This document shows positions 44,901-52,849 of a stretch of 64,000 bases of DNA, piece by piece. Source of the DNA: Chryseobacterium sp. MYb264 (GTDB lineage: Bacteria; Bacteroidota; Bacteroidia; Flavobacteriales; Weeksellaceae); NCBI RefSeq assembly GCF_035974275.1, contig NZ_CP142422.1, positions 1,798,001 to 1,862,000 of the forward strand, read 5' to 3'. The stretch's first letter is position 1. The number at the start of each line of letters is the position of its first letter. The notes under the pieces were generated by a model. The model searched no databases, was not told the DNA's origin, and worked only from the letters and a program-made list of their open reading frames with translations. The position numbers were made by a program, and so were the translations under genes.

Positions 44901-46483
44901 TCAGATTGAATCACTTCGGGAATCAGTTCAAAATATCGGTAACCGTTTGTCAACATCACCAAATCCAGACTTTTGGATGCCTTTTCCTCTTTTTTATCAA
45001 AATAAAACTGCGGTTTTTCGATCTTCCCTTTAAGTTCAGAATCCATCAGCAACCATGAAATAATATGATTTTGTTTGTCGTCTGCGTAAGTCCAAAGTTT
45101 ATCATCTACTACGCTCAATCCAAGATTTGCAGAAACAGCTTTTTGATTTTCATCTAACGTTTCAATATCCAAAACAACTTTTTCTCTTGGAAGATAATTT
45201 TGTTTTGAAGGTTTAATTTTAATGCTCAGCTGCTTATTTTCATTCGCAAAAATAATACGTTCCGCCAACGGAATTTCATTCTCAATAACGGTGAACCTGC
45301 AAATTCCTACAGGAAGTTGATCTTCAGGAATTTCAAAGGAATTCAGTCCTTTTTTTAAGATCAAGGATTGACTGTAAATTTCTTTTTCTCTAAAGTTTCC
45401 TTTGACCAAAACCGTCTTCCCATCCGTAGAAAATAATTTAAAATAAAACGTCTTATTTTCTTTAGTAACATTCAGCACAACGCCTTCATTTTTTGCAACA
45501 GAAAATGGATAAATTGTTTTTATATTTTCAGGCTTAACTACTTTTGCATAATACGTTTCATTTTTTCTAGCGGTAAATAGAAAAGATCCCATTCCGAAAT
45601 GATAAGCAGAAACTTCTTTTATCTTTTGGTGATTTTGGTTAAAAATTTCCAGTGTCGCATCCACAGGTTTTTCAAATTCATCTAACACTTTAAAAGCAAT
45701 ATTCTGTTCAATTCCGTTGATCAAACTTCCTCCTTCAGGCATCAATTTCACATCCAGATTATTAAGAACAATCGGAATATTTCGCGAAATAGATTCTGTA
45801 AATCCATCAAAATTGACTTTTATATTTAGTAAGGCATCAGAAGATTTCAGGATCTTTGGAAGATTAAATTTCAACTGATATTTTCCTTCCTTATCGGTTA
45901 TTAATTTTCCTTCAGACACCTTTTCTCCATCATGCATTACCGTGTAATCTGCTTCGTAAAAAGGAATGGGTAAATTGCTCAGACTCTTCATTGAAAAATC
46001 TGCCAGCACTTCATCTCCTGCACCATATCCTTTCTTTGGAAAATCCAGTTTCATTAAAATTCTTGGAGACACAATCTTCTGCAAGGTAATTTCCTTTTCA
46101 AAAACATTTTTCCCTTGCTCATTCAGCATCCAGTTGGTATAGGCACGAACTTTATAGATTCCGCCTTTCATTTCATGATCAAAATAAACGTATCCTTCGG
46201 CATGACCGTTTTTAATTTCACATTTAAACTTTCGGGAAACCGTTCCGCTTGGCTCAATTAATTCAAAATTAACCACTTTACTATCCTGAGTCGGAAGATT
46301 ATTTTCACCTTTAACAATGTAAATTTTAAAGTACATTTCTTCTCCCGGTTTAAAAAAAACATGATTGGTCTGCACATATACTTTCTCTTTTTCAAAGTCC
46401 TGAAATGGTTTTTGAGCATTCATTAGAACATTTGAAAAAAGAAAATTCAGCAATAAAATATAGGTTAGAAATCTGAAATTCAT
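41951..46483 (-). CDS. Alpha-2-macroglobulin-family protein with an inserted SusC-type plug domain
   Basis: A 1510-residue exported protein with a type I signal peptide (cut near L-M-N-A-Q, residue 23), not a lipoprotein. Order: MG2-type macroglobulin domains (about 25-520), a carboxypeptidase-D-like beta-sandwich (about 535-620), a TonB-box-like E-E-V-V-V-L-G-Y near 668, and a SusC-type plug (about 690-795: L-N-G-K-V-A-G-I, V-R-G-M-A-S, P-L-Y-I-V-D-G, V-L-K-D-A-A-A-T-A-L-Y-G-S-R). Next come an A2M domain (about 825-940) and a thioester domain with C1054 in G-C-F-E-Q, so the C-x-E-Q thioester motif is intact. A receptor-binding-like end follows. Macroglobulins trap proteases through the thioester. 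It is the last gene of an operon with a SusC-like barrel and an ECF sigma factor, four bases after the barrel gene. Confidence 0.88.
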   Translation of the reverse strand: MNFRFLTYILLLNFLFSNVLMNAQKPFQDFEKEKVYVQTNHVFFKPGEEMYFKIYIVKGENNLPTQDSKVVNFELIEPSGTVSRKFKCEIKNGHAEGYVYFDHEMKGGIYKVRAYTNWMLNEQGKNVFEKEITLQKIVSPRILMKLDFPKKGYGAGDEVLADFSMKSLSNLPIPFYEADYTVMHDGEKVSEGKLITDKEGKYQLKFNLPKILKSSDALLNIKVNFDGFTESISRNIPIVLNNLDVKLMPEGGSLINGIEQNIAFKVLDEFEKPVDATLEIFNQNHQKIKEVSAYHFGMGSFLFTARKNETYYAKVVKPENIKTIYPFSVAKNEGVVLNVTKENKTFYFKLFSTDGKTVLVKGNFREKEIYSQSLILKKGLNSFEIPEDQLPVGICRFTVIENEIPLAERIIFANENKQLSIKIKPSKQNYLPREKVVLDIETLDENQKAVSANLGLSVVDDKLWTYADDKQNHIISWLLMDSELKGKIEKPQFYFDKKEEKASKSLDLVMLTNGYRYFELIPEVIQSDQYKYLPEKKNSIYGIVEDEHKNPVESEVFLLEENYRESKILKQNTAKDGLFYFSDLQRDKSYKVIAKSPLPKHEVKVRILSYKLDINPLDKKKISHVDVEEIIKEAEIKGKPKESVKELPKQQFNKPIGNRKDTIAKEKNVEEVVVLGYLNKVVKSKMTTSYTAVSLSSELQNPNVLSALNGKVAGIEINSTGQPGGYVNIRVRGMASISNKQPLYIVDGMPVENLNTTINPNDIGSITVLKDAAATALYGSRAANGVVLVNSIGSGGRGVKLDISPKSYFAVEAVRSDSLVTYNYTRQFSYPVYKTTNTSYRYDYREAIYWNPVIETDKDGKAKVEFYNSDANTTFRIMTEGISANGLLGRDETTYAAQSLISIDAKIPQYLTRTDEMMIPVVIKNNSNETKTMIMNVVVPNRVNLMKSDSLITLKPLESGRLFVKMQTNEIVNSNIQFTVRSGDFRETMILPFKVEEKGFPHHYSIINNKNENIKIDIPELINGSLNASYYVFENQALQMFEDLERLKKEPHGCFEQLSSTVYPNIFILNYLKSVKKIDAETESLVLKNLKKGFQRMLSYKNKDNGFGYFSSTESSVAVSAFALLEFSDLKKLISIDESLIQNLKTFILSKKDRNGLFEVRRNYEMNQPYSDYSWSRNMYVLYALSKIGVKNEIENSYQLMLKRALATKDSYQLALMANASSNLGKVQEYNNLMEILNKQDAGKNINTKVTFTGSGGRSANAETLSLYMMALQKDEKISPLQIPKVADELIDFNGYYGFGSTQATSLALEVLSDFFAKNEKLYGNEKPIIKVNKADVSPRINIASAFKSGENRIDINYPSTKGLPYKLDYEFYTLQAPKSTDIPVTMETKLKSLTSKVGETNRLTVTVKNKINGPLPMVTAKIGIPAGLTLQNALLKDLIDKKQVSYYEIFDNYLVLYWEHFNANETKVINLDLKTEFAGEYTGKASTIYLYYMPESKYWNEGIKAKVEP

Positions 46484-46487
46484 AGCT

Positions 46488-49256
46488 TTAAAATTTAAAT
46501 GAAACCATACATCCGAAAGTCTTGAAAGAAGGTAAATTGAAGAAGTCCATTCCTTTTCCGTTATCGGTATCGTAAAAATTCTGATTAGGATCTGTTCCTT
46601 TGTTTGCCTGCCAAAGCAGAATATTATTCACATAAAAAGTTAACGTAATCGTACGAAAGGAATTATTTATCGGAAAATCTGCAGAAAGCGAAATATTATT
46701 AATACGTACATAATCTGCTTTTTGTACGTACTCTTCTGCAACACCTAAATAGCCATATCTCGACCATCGGTTTTCCGTAACATCCTGATTTTGGTTGTAA
46801 AAATCAACCGGAATTTGATTTATATTTCCATTGGAATGGACACCCTGAAAAATATAGTTTTTAACATTTCTGTCTTCTCCGGAATTGTAAGAACGTCCGT
46901 AATAATCGAGAACAGCCTGAGTTCCGTTCCAGATTTGCCCACCTTTTTTCCATTCCCAGTTGATATCTAAAGTCAACCGTTTATAGTTAAAAGTATGATT
47001 GAATTTCATCACAAAATCCGGTGTCGGATCAGCAATTATTTTCATTCCATCTGCTTTTTTAGGAAAACCGAATTCATCAATAATCAATTGATTATCTGCA
47101 TTTCTCTCAAAATAACTTCCCATCACCGCTCCCAAAACCTGACCCTTTGAAAGGGTTTTATAAATATCCTTAAAACCTGAAACTGCCCAATCATCATATC
47201 CCGCGGCCACATGATCTACAATATCTTTATACTTGAAAAACGAAATTTTGTTGGCAACATAAAAATTCTGACCTAAGCGAAGACGTTCATAATTAAAATT
47301 GAATTCATAACCGCTATAGGTATGATCTGCCCTATTTTTAAGTTTCAACTGATTATTTTCAAAAAAAGGAAATACATCATTTTTGATTTTTCGATTAAAA
47401 TATTCCCCTTCAAGACTGACTCCATATCCCAGATCCAGTTTTCCGCCAATTTTCCATTCATGAACATCTGTATTCGAAAGATTATTAAAGCTTTCCACCT
47501 CATCAATCGGAAAATATAGGTAAGAATTTTCCGCGTTCAGCAAAGTAGTTGCATAAGAAGCATACGATCTTGTTATTTCAGGTTCAGCGCTAAGTTGAGT
47601 ATAGGCTCCCAACAGCTTAAAGTTGATTCTTCTCCAATTAAAGATTTCATTGAATTTCAAATAAGCATTTGCCTTTGGAAGCCAGTATGCATTTTTATTT
47701 GAAGTGTTTGAAATATAGAATGAATTTCCAAAATTAATTCCCATTTCAAAATAATTATCACTGATTTCCATATTATAATTAAATCCATAATCCTGAGAAG
47801 TTCTTTGATAATTGTATTTTCTACCAGTTAAACTGTTGTAAACATCCGATTTTCTATCATTTAAAATAAAATTTGCACTGAAAATATTTCTAAATCCATA
47901 ATTTCCCAACGTATAATTTCCTGTAATATTAGAATTATATAAACTGTTATTTTGCGTTCTTTCGTTCAAAATCCCGTTAGTAAATCCATAAGTGGAAGGT
48001 TGATACTGATCGAAATTCGAGAAATGATCGTTTTCGTAAGACTGACTGACATTCAATTTAAAATCACCCCATTTTTTCGCTATATCTAAACTGAATTGTC
48101 GCCTGTTATCCCGATAATTGTATTTATTTTCTTGTTCAAAAAGGAAAAATGGATTATCCGCTGACTTGCTGTAACTTCTTTGCAAGCCATTTGAAAGAAA
48201 AGTTTGCTGAGAATTTGAAAACGAAATGGGAGTCAGTAGAGCATTTTGGTAAATTCTATTGAAAAGCCCTATTCTATTCGCATTTGTCGCTTTATTTTCT
48301 TCATAATTAAAAACAGCATTCACTGTGTAGCCCTTAAAAGCAGAATTAAATTTAGCTTTTAATGTATTCGAAATATTGAACTGATCGATAAAATACATTT
48401 GATCTTTTTGCTGACCTAATTCCAATGAAAGCCTCAGTTTTTCCTGATATCCCCGCTTAATAAAAGCATTTATATTTAACTGATTACGGTAGCCCACCGT
48501 TGTTTTAAAAATATCATTATGATAGGCTTTGGCGGGTGAAACTCCTTTATCAGAACTTACCAATCTTCCATTTTGGTCGTATTCATAAGGCTGCCCATCA
48601 AATGTTAAAGTGGAAATATCCGGGCCGAAGCTGAAAACCTCGTTCGTTTCAGGTCCTCTCCAAACCAAACTTCCGTTATCAGATCTTCCTTGTACGTATC
48701 TGTTTTGTGTTTTGGGAATAGAATTTCGGTTCTTAATATCGAAAGAAGTTGTAAAACTTCCGTTAAAAACTAAGTATTGCTCCTGAAGGGATTTCAGCTT
48801 ATACAAACTGTCATTTTTTCGTTTTAATTTCCTAATCGATGAAAAATATTTATCTGAATTTTTACTTAAACCCAACGTCGAATTTTCAATGCTGAATCGA
48901 TCCTCAGAGCTTCCTGAAATAAGGCTATCATACGTTTTACTGTAAATATGAGTTACATTTTCTTTCTCATCCTGGCCTTCGAGAATAGATTTTAATTCTT
49001 TTAAACGGTAAGACATCACCACTTCCGTATTCTTCCCGTTATTCCAAACCAAAGTATCGTAAGGCTTTGCAGCAAGAATGGCAAATCCCTTCTCATCAGT
49101 CATTTCATAAATCCCGCTGTTTTTATTAAACACCTTTAAAAAATTCTGCGGTTTACCTTTATGATTAAAAAAAATTCCTGAATAGTAGAGATTAGAATCC
49201 TGGGCGAAAGCTGCCACAGCTGTTGTCATCAGACAAAAGATATATATTTTTTTCAT
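46488..49256 (-). CDS. SusC/RagA-like outer-membrane beta-barrel protein without a recognisable plug
   Basis: A 922-residue protein with a signal peptide (cut after A-A-F-A-Q, residue 19) and a short carboxypeptidase-D-like domain (about 23-90: F-F-N-H-K-G-K-P-Q-N-F-L, T-D-E-K-G-F-A-I). A charged linker follows, then about 750 residues of beta-barrel strands ending in the SusC-type terminus (Y-V-R-I-N-N-I-S-L-S near 866, N-N-I-L-L-W, terminal aromatic F-K-F). I find no plug signature between about 90 and 260, where SusC proteins have one. Both neighbouring genes encode a plug. A TonB-dependent function is therefore uncertain, and a plug supplied by a partner is possible. Confidence 0.8.
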   Translation of the reverse strand: MKKIYIFCLMTTAVAAFAQDSNLYYSGIFFNHKGKPQNFLKVFNKNSGIYEMTDEKGFAILAAKPYDTLVWNNGKNTEVVMSYRLKELKSILEGQDEKENVTHIYSKTYDSLISGSSEDRFSIENSTLGLSKNSDKYFSSIRKLKRKNDSLYKLKSLQEQYLVFNGSFTTSFDIKNRNSIPKTQNRYVQGRSDNGSLVWRGPETNEVFSFGPDISTLTFDGQPYEYDQNGRLVSSDKGVSPAKAYHNDIFKTTVGYRNQLNINAFIKRGYQEKLRLSLELGQQKDQMYFIDQFNISNTLKAKFNSAFKGYTVNAVFNYEENKATNANRIGLFNRIYQNALLTPISFSNSQQTFLSNGLQRSYSKSADNPFFLFEQENKYNYRDNRRQFSLDIAKKWGDFKLNVSQSYENDHFSNFDQYQPSTYGFTNGILNERTQNNSLYNSNITGNYTLGNYGFRNIFSANFILNDRKSDVYNSLTGRKYNYQRTSQDYGFNYNMEISDNYFEMGINFGNSFYISNTSNKNAYWLPKANAYLKFNEIFNWRRINFKLLGAYTQLSAEPEITRSYASYATTLLNAENSYLYFPIDEVESFNNLSNTDVHEWKIGGKLDLGYGVSLEGEYFNRKIKNDVFPFFENNQLKLKNRADHTYSGYEFNFNYERLRLGQNFYVANKISFFKYKDIVDHVAAGYDDWAVSGFKDIYKTLSKGQVLGAVMGSYFERNADNQLIIDEFGFPKKADGMKIIADPTPDFVMKFNHTFNYKRLTLDINWEWKKGGQIWNGTQAVLDYYGRSYNSGEDRNVKNYIFQGVHSNGNINQIPVDFYNQNQDVTENRWSRYGYLGVAEEYVQKADYVRINNISLSADFPINNSFRTITLTFYVNNILLWQANKGTDPNQNFYDTDNGKGMDFFNLPSFKTFGCMVSFKF

Positions 49257-49323
49257 GGTTAATGATTTACTATTAAACAGAAATTATTATAATTTAATTT
49301 TCGATTTTGAAGGGAATGAATAC

Positions 49324-50442
49324 CTACTTTTTCTTTGCTCCAGCTTTTATCAAAATTTCATTTATTTTTTTTCTTTCCGCTCTTGAAATATCTTTTGTTT
49401 CAACAACAATGGCACCGCCTGAAGCCTTTGCTCCAAAAAACTCAATAGCTTTTTCATCCTTTAACACGGTAATGGCTACGATACGGTTGGGATTCAGTGT
49501 TCTGAATTCGTCCATATCCGTAAGTTTTCCATCAATAACATACAACGGATTTTCTTTCGCATTGGCAGAACCTCGAATGATGACATCTACTTTTCCGGCC
49601 CTTGGATTTGCTGACGGACTCATGCTCAATCCGGCAACTCTTCCCTGTAGCATATCTGCCAAAGATTGATCACCAACTTTTTCAGCCAAAATATTATTAG
49701 ATGCTATTTTCTTTTTATTTCGTAAATACGTGGCATTATAGCCTAAAACCAAGGGTTCTTTCATTTCATTCTTAATCTCAAACTGACTGTTAACAGAGGC
49801 CAACGCTTCTGCGGTATCTGCTTCAATCTTCATTTTGGATCTGGTAAAATTGTCAGAAGACACTACGTTGGCCGATACATTAGAAGCTATTTTCTCTCTT
49901 TTTGTACCCAATCCCATAACCACTACTTCTTCGATATTTTTTCTTTTCACACTGTCCATTATTTTTGGCAAGGCAGGTACTAAAATTTCTTTGGTAACAT
50001 ATTCTGCTGAAGGATATTCAATTCCGTTGGAAGAAAGGATAAATGGCTTTTCATCAGCCTTTGGTTGATGATAGGCTAATATTTCCTGTTTTCCTGACCG
50101 CTTCGGAGCTGCTGCCTCATTTTGAATATTAACCTTTACTGTACTGTCGATTTTCTCAATGGGTGTATTTTTAGGCCCGGTGGTATTTTTTGCAACGGTA
50201 TAAGGTGTATTTTCGGTTGGGCCTTCACTTTTGTTTACGAAGTAAAAAGTTCCAAAACCAATTAATAAACTTGCAGCAATGCCATAAGGAATCCAGGTTG
50301 AGATGGTTTTCTTTTTTTCTTCTTTTTTATCTAATCTTTCTTCAATTTGATTCCAGACTTTATCAAACCCAGGAAAAGTCGCAGGTTCGTCTACTGCTTT
50401 GGAAGCTTCGTTGAAAGTTTTGTCTATATTATTATTTTCCAT
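49324..50442 (-). CDS. Single-pass membrane protein with a C-terminal SusC-type plug domain (anti-sigma-like position)
   Basis: A 372-residue protein with a cytosolic N-terminus of about 48 residues (P-G-F-D-K-V-W-N-Q-I-E-E-R-L-D-K-K), one membrane segment (about 50-69), a linker, then a periplasmic region with E-E-V-V-V-M-G-L-G-T near 169 and a second similar phrase P-L-V-L-G-Y-N-A-T near 231. A plug fold follows (about 262-350: L-Q-G-R-V-A-G-L, I-I-R-G-S-A-N, P-L-Y-V-I-D-G, V-L-K-D-E-K-A-I-E-F-F-G). The gene begins 11 bases after the ECF sigma gene, the usual place of an anti-sigma factor, and the short N-terminus could bind sigma. No FecR or zinc anti-sigma domain is visible. The role is inferred. 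Confidence 0.82.
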   Translation of the reverse strand: MENNNIDKTFNEASKAVDEPATFPGFDKVWNQIEERLDKKEEKKKTISTWIPYGIAASLLIGFGTFYFVNKSEGPTENTPYTVAKNTTGPKNTPIEKIDSTVKVNIQNEAAAPKRSGKQEILAYHQPKADEKPFILSSNGIEYPSAEYVTKEILVPALPKIMDSVKRKNIEEVVVMGLGTKREKIASNVSANVVSSDNFTRSKMKIEADTAEALASVNSQFEIKNEMKEPLVLGYNATYLRNKKKIASNNILAEKVGDQSLADMLQGRVAGLSMSPSANPRAGKVDVIIRGSANAKENPLYVIDGKLTDMDEFRTLNPNRIVAITVLKDEKAIEFFGAKASGGAIVVETKDISRAERKKINEILIKAGAKKK

Positions 50443-50453
50443 TGTGTTTACGT

Positions 50454-50972
50454 TTAAATATTTTGATTCACCAACAGTTCCTGAAGTCTTTTTCTGGCAA
50501 AATTGAGTTGAGATTTCGAAGTTCCTTCGCTGATGGAAAGCATGGTTGCAATTTCTTTATGAGGATAACCTTCAATAGCAAAAAGATTAAAAATAGCCCG
50601 ACAACCTTCAGGAAGGAAGTTTAAAAGACTTAAAATATCTTTTTCGAAAGAAAGACTTTCAGTTCCTGAATCATGAGATTCTGCATAGTTTTCATCCAGA
50701 GAAATATGGAGAGCTTTTTGGGAACGAAGTTTCTGTAAACATTCATTTACGGCAATTTTTCTTGCCCAGGATTCGAAGATATCGGGATTCTGAAGCTGAT
50801 TCAGCTTCGTGAAGATTTTATAGAAGGTATCTGCCAATACTTCTTCAATATCTTCATCGTTTTTCAGATAGCGCTTACAAACTGTATACAGCTTGCCCGC
50901 CATCTTCTCGTACACTCTCCGCTGTGCATTGCGGTCGTTACGCTGACATTCTATTAGTAATTCTTTTTCCAT
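50454..50972 (-). CDS. ECF RNA polymerase sigma factor
   Basis: A 172-residue sigma-70 family factor with region 2 (D-I-E-E-V-L-A-D-T-F-Y-K-I-F near 41, W-A-R-K-I-A-V-N-E-C near 69) and region 4 (L-P-E-G-C-R-A-I-F-N-L near 118, G-Y-P-H-K-E-I-A-T-M-L-S-I-S-E-G-T-S-K-S-Q near 134). It heads the operon with the plug-bearing membrane protein, the barrel and the macroglobulin. In Bacteroidota such sigma factors are held by membrane anti-sigmas, so this factor probably drives the operon's own transcription. Confidence 0.92.
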   Translation of the reverse strand: MEKELLIECQRNDRNAQRRVYEKMAGKLYTVCKRYLKNDEDIEEVLADTFYKIFTKLNQLQNPDIFESWARKIAVNECLQKLRSQKALHISLDENYAESHDSGTESLSFEKDILSLLNFLPEGCRAIFNLFAIEGYPHKEIATMLSISEGTSKSQLNFARKRLQELLVNQNI

Positions 50973-51391
50973 AGTCAGGCTTTATACTTATAGAGATGCA
51001 TGAAATTTCAGAAAGGTTGGAAACATGGTTAACTTTTTTTAAAAATAGTTGAAAATGATGAATAAGGCAAATGGGAAAATGGAAAAGAAGCTGGATGATG
51101 GAGGTTAGAGTCAGAAAGTGAAAGAGATGACCACGCCCCTAGCCCCGATTGCAGCGGATACCCCGGAACTGGGTTTGAGAGTTTGAGAGAAGGAGGGCTT
51201 AAGCGTTGGAGCGCTTTGGAGCGCTTTGGGGTGAGGAGTATGAGCGGAAAGCGGGAATAGCTTCTAATAAAAATCTTACTTTCATAAAAAATTTTCCCTT
51301 TTCATAAAAAACTTAATATTAAATTTAACTTTTCCCTTTGTAACGAATCTTTAATAGGAACGACTATTCATATAAATAATCTTTTACAGTA
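50973..51391. other. Divergent promoter region with structured repeat
   Basis: 419 bases between the sigma factor and the protease gene. It holds copy 2 of the Flavo-1-like repeat (51137-51264) and, in minus orientation, an AACCTTTC stretch at 51011-51018 that may belong to the sigma-factor promoter. No open reading frame is supported. Confidence 0.5.
51137..51264 (+). repeat. Flavo-1-like structured intergenic repeat, copy 2 (expanded middle)
   Basis: Shares the 5' box CCCTAGCCCCGATTGCA and the 3' box GCGGAAAGCGGGAA with copy 1 at 28136, ending in AGCTTC. The middle is replaced by a longer stretch that can form a different helix (ACCCC / GGGGT) and contains the direct repeat GGAGCGCTTT twice. 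Same polarity, 128 bases. Confidence 0.65.
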
Positions 51392-52594
51392 ATGAAAAAT
51401 AGAAAAATTGCCTCATTACTTTTTGTTTTGTCTGCAGGAAGTATGATGTTTGCACAGGATGACTTAATCAACAAGTTAAAAAACAACCAATCTCAAAATG
51501 CTAACTTTCAATTTACTACGGTAAAAGATGTGGGAGCCACTTCAGTGAAAAATCAGGGTTCTTCGGGAACATGCTGGAGCTATTCCGGGAATTCTTTCCT
51601 AGAATCTGAAATGCAGAGAATGGGTAAAAAGCCTGTAGATCTGGCGGAAATCTTTACTGCAAGGAACTCTTATCATGATAAAGCAAAATTATATGTTTTA
51701 AATAACGGAGCCATCAGCTGGGGCGACGGAGGGGAATTGCATGATGTTGTGAATATGTACAAAAAATATGGTGCGGTTCCTCAGGATGTTTATACAGGAC
51801 TTAAATCGGGGCAGACTTTGAATAATTTCAAAGAAATGCAGGGGAAATTAAAGCCTGTTTTAGATAGTTTGGTTCAGGCTTCCTCTAAAGGAAAACTTTC
51901 GGATAACTGGATGTCTTCTGTAGATGCGATCTTAGATGAGTATTTAGGAAAAGTTCCTACTAATTTTACGTATGAAGGGAAAAATTACACTCCAAAAACC
52001 TTTGCTAAGGAAGTTGTAGGCATTAATCCTGAAGATTACGTAGAAATTTCTTCTTATAAAGATTATCCTTATTACCAAAAATTTGTAGTTCCGATTCCTG
52101 ATAACTGGAGTCATGATTCTGACTGGAATGTTCCGATGAAAGATTTAACAGCGATTGTTGACAACGCTGTCAACAAAGGGTATTCTGTAGGCTGGGCAAC
52201 AGATGTTTCTGAGCCTTATTTCTCTTACAAAAATGGGGTGGCGTATGTTCCGGATATGGATTTAGATCAAATTACGGCGGACAATAAAGCTACTTTATTC
52301 ACGGAGCCTAAAAAAGACAAAACAATCACCGAAGATATGCGTCAGAAAGCATTGAACAATCTTTCTACAACGGATGATCACGGAATGCACATTGTAGGAT
52401 TGGCAAAAGACCAAACCGGAAAAGAATATTATATGGTTAAAAACTCTTGGGGTGTAACCAATGATTTTGAAGGATATCTGTATGTAACAAGACCTTATGT
52501 TGAATACAAATCAACGGCTATTCTTGTTCACAAAAATGCAATTCCAAAGAATATTCTAAAACAATTGAAACCAACTAAAAATATTGGTTTATAA
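51392..52594 (+). CDS. Secreted C1-family cysteine peptidase (bleomycin hydrolase/PepC-like)
   Basis: A 400-residue papain-fold peptidase with a signal peptide (cut after M-M-F-A-Q, residue 22). The catalytic triad is visible: Q55 and C61 in Q-G-S-S-G-T-C-W-S, His in D-D-H-G-M-H-I-V-G near 330, and Asn in V-K-N-S-W-G near 350. The order and spacing are those of the bleomycin hydrolase/aminopeptidase C group, which is usually cytosolic; here it is exported. It begins 128 bases after the structured repeat, divergent from the sigma operon. It lies near a macroglobulin gene but not in the same operon. Confidence 0.92.
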   Translation: MKNRKIASLLFVLSAGSMMFAQDDLINKLKNNQSQNANFQFTTVKDVGATSVKNQGSSGTCWSYSGNSFLESEMQRMGKKPVDLAEIFTARNSYHDKAKLYVLNNGAISWGDGGELHDVVNMYKKYGAVPQDVYTGLKSGQTLNNFKEMQGKLKPVLDSLVQASSKGKLSDNWMSSVDAILDEYLGKVPTNFTYEGKNYTPKTFAKEVVGINPEDYVEISSYKDYPYYQKFVVPIPDNWSHDSDWNVPMKDLTAIVDNAVNKGYSVGWATDVSEPYFSYKNGVAYVPDMDLDQITADNKATLFTEPKKDKTITEDMRQKALNNLSTTDDHGMHIVGLAKDQTGKEYYMVKNSWGVTNDFEGYLYVTRPYVEYKSTAILVHKNAIPKNILKQLKPTKNIGL

Positions 52595-52640
52595 GATCAC
52601 TTTTTGCCGTTTATTGGCAATTTAGATAATTAATCTGTTA

Positions 52641-52678
52641 AAAACCGTTCTCATTTTTTGAGAACGGTTTTGTTTTTT
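52641..52678 (+). terminator. Terminator of the C1 peptidase gene
   Basis: Perfect 12-base stem AAAACCGTTCTC / GAGAACGGTTTT with a seven-base loop, followed by GTTTTTT. Confidence 0.9.
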
Positions 52679-52684
52679 CAACAA

Positions 52685-52717
52685 AAACCGGCTTTCAGAT
52701 CTTCTAAAAGCCGGTTT
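52685..52717 (-). terminator. Terminator of the old yellow enzyme gene
   Basis: Perfect 11-base stem AAACCGGCTTT / AAAGCCGGTTT with an 11-base loop; on the minus strand it continues into a T-rich stretch. It lies between convergent genes beside the plus-strand terminator. Confidence 0.85.
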
Positions 52718-52849
52718 CGTTTAAAAATTTAAATAGGTAATCAAGATATATATAAATTGTGAACAGCTGATATCACTTTGCCAGTGAAAAGTTGTTAATA
52801 ATGAAGGTTAAAATTAACCGCAAAGCAATTCACCATTCACAATCGAATT

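Noticed and set aside
51209..51232. Short repeated unit GGAGCGCTTT that could suggest a CRISPR-like or tandem array
   Set aside because: Only two adjacent copies without spacers, within the variable hairpin of the structured repeat; no cas genes nearby.
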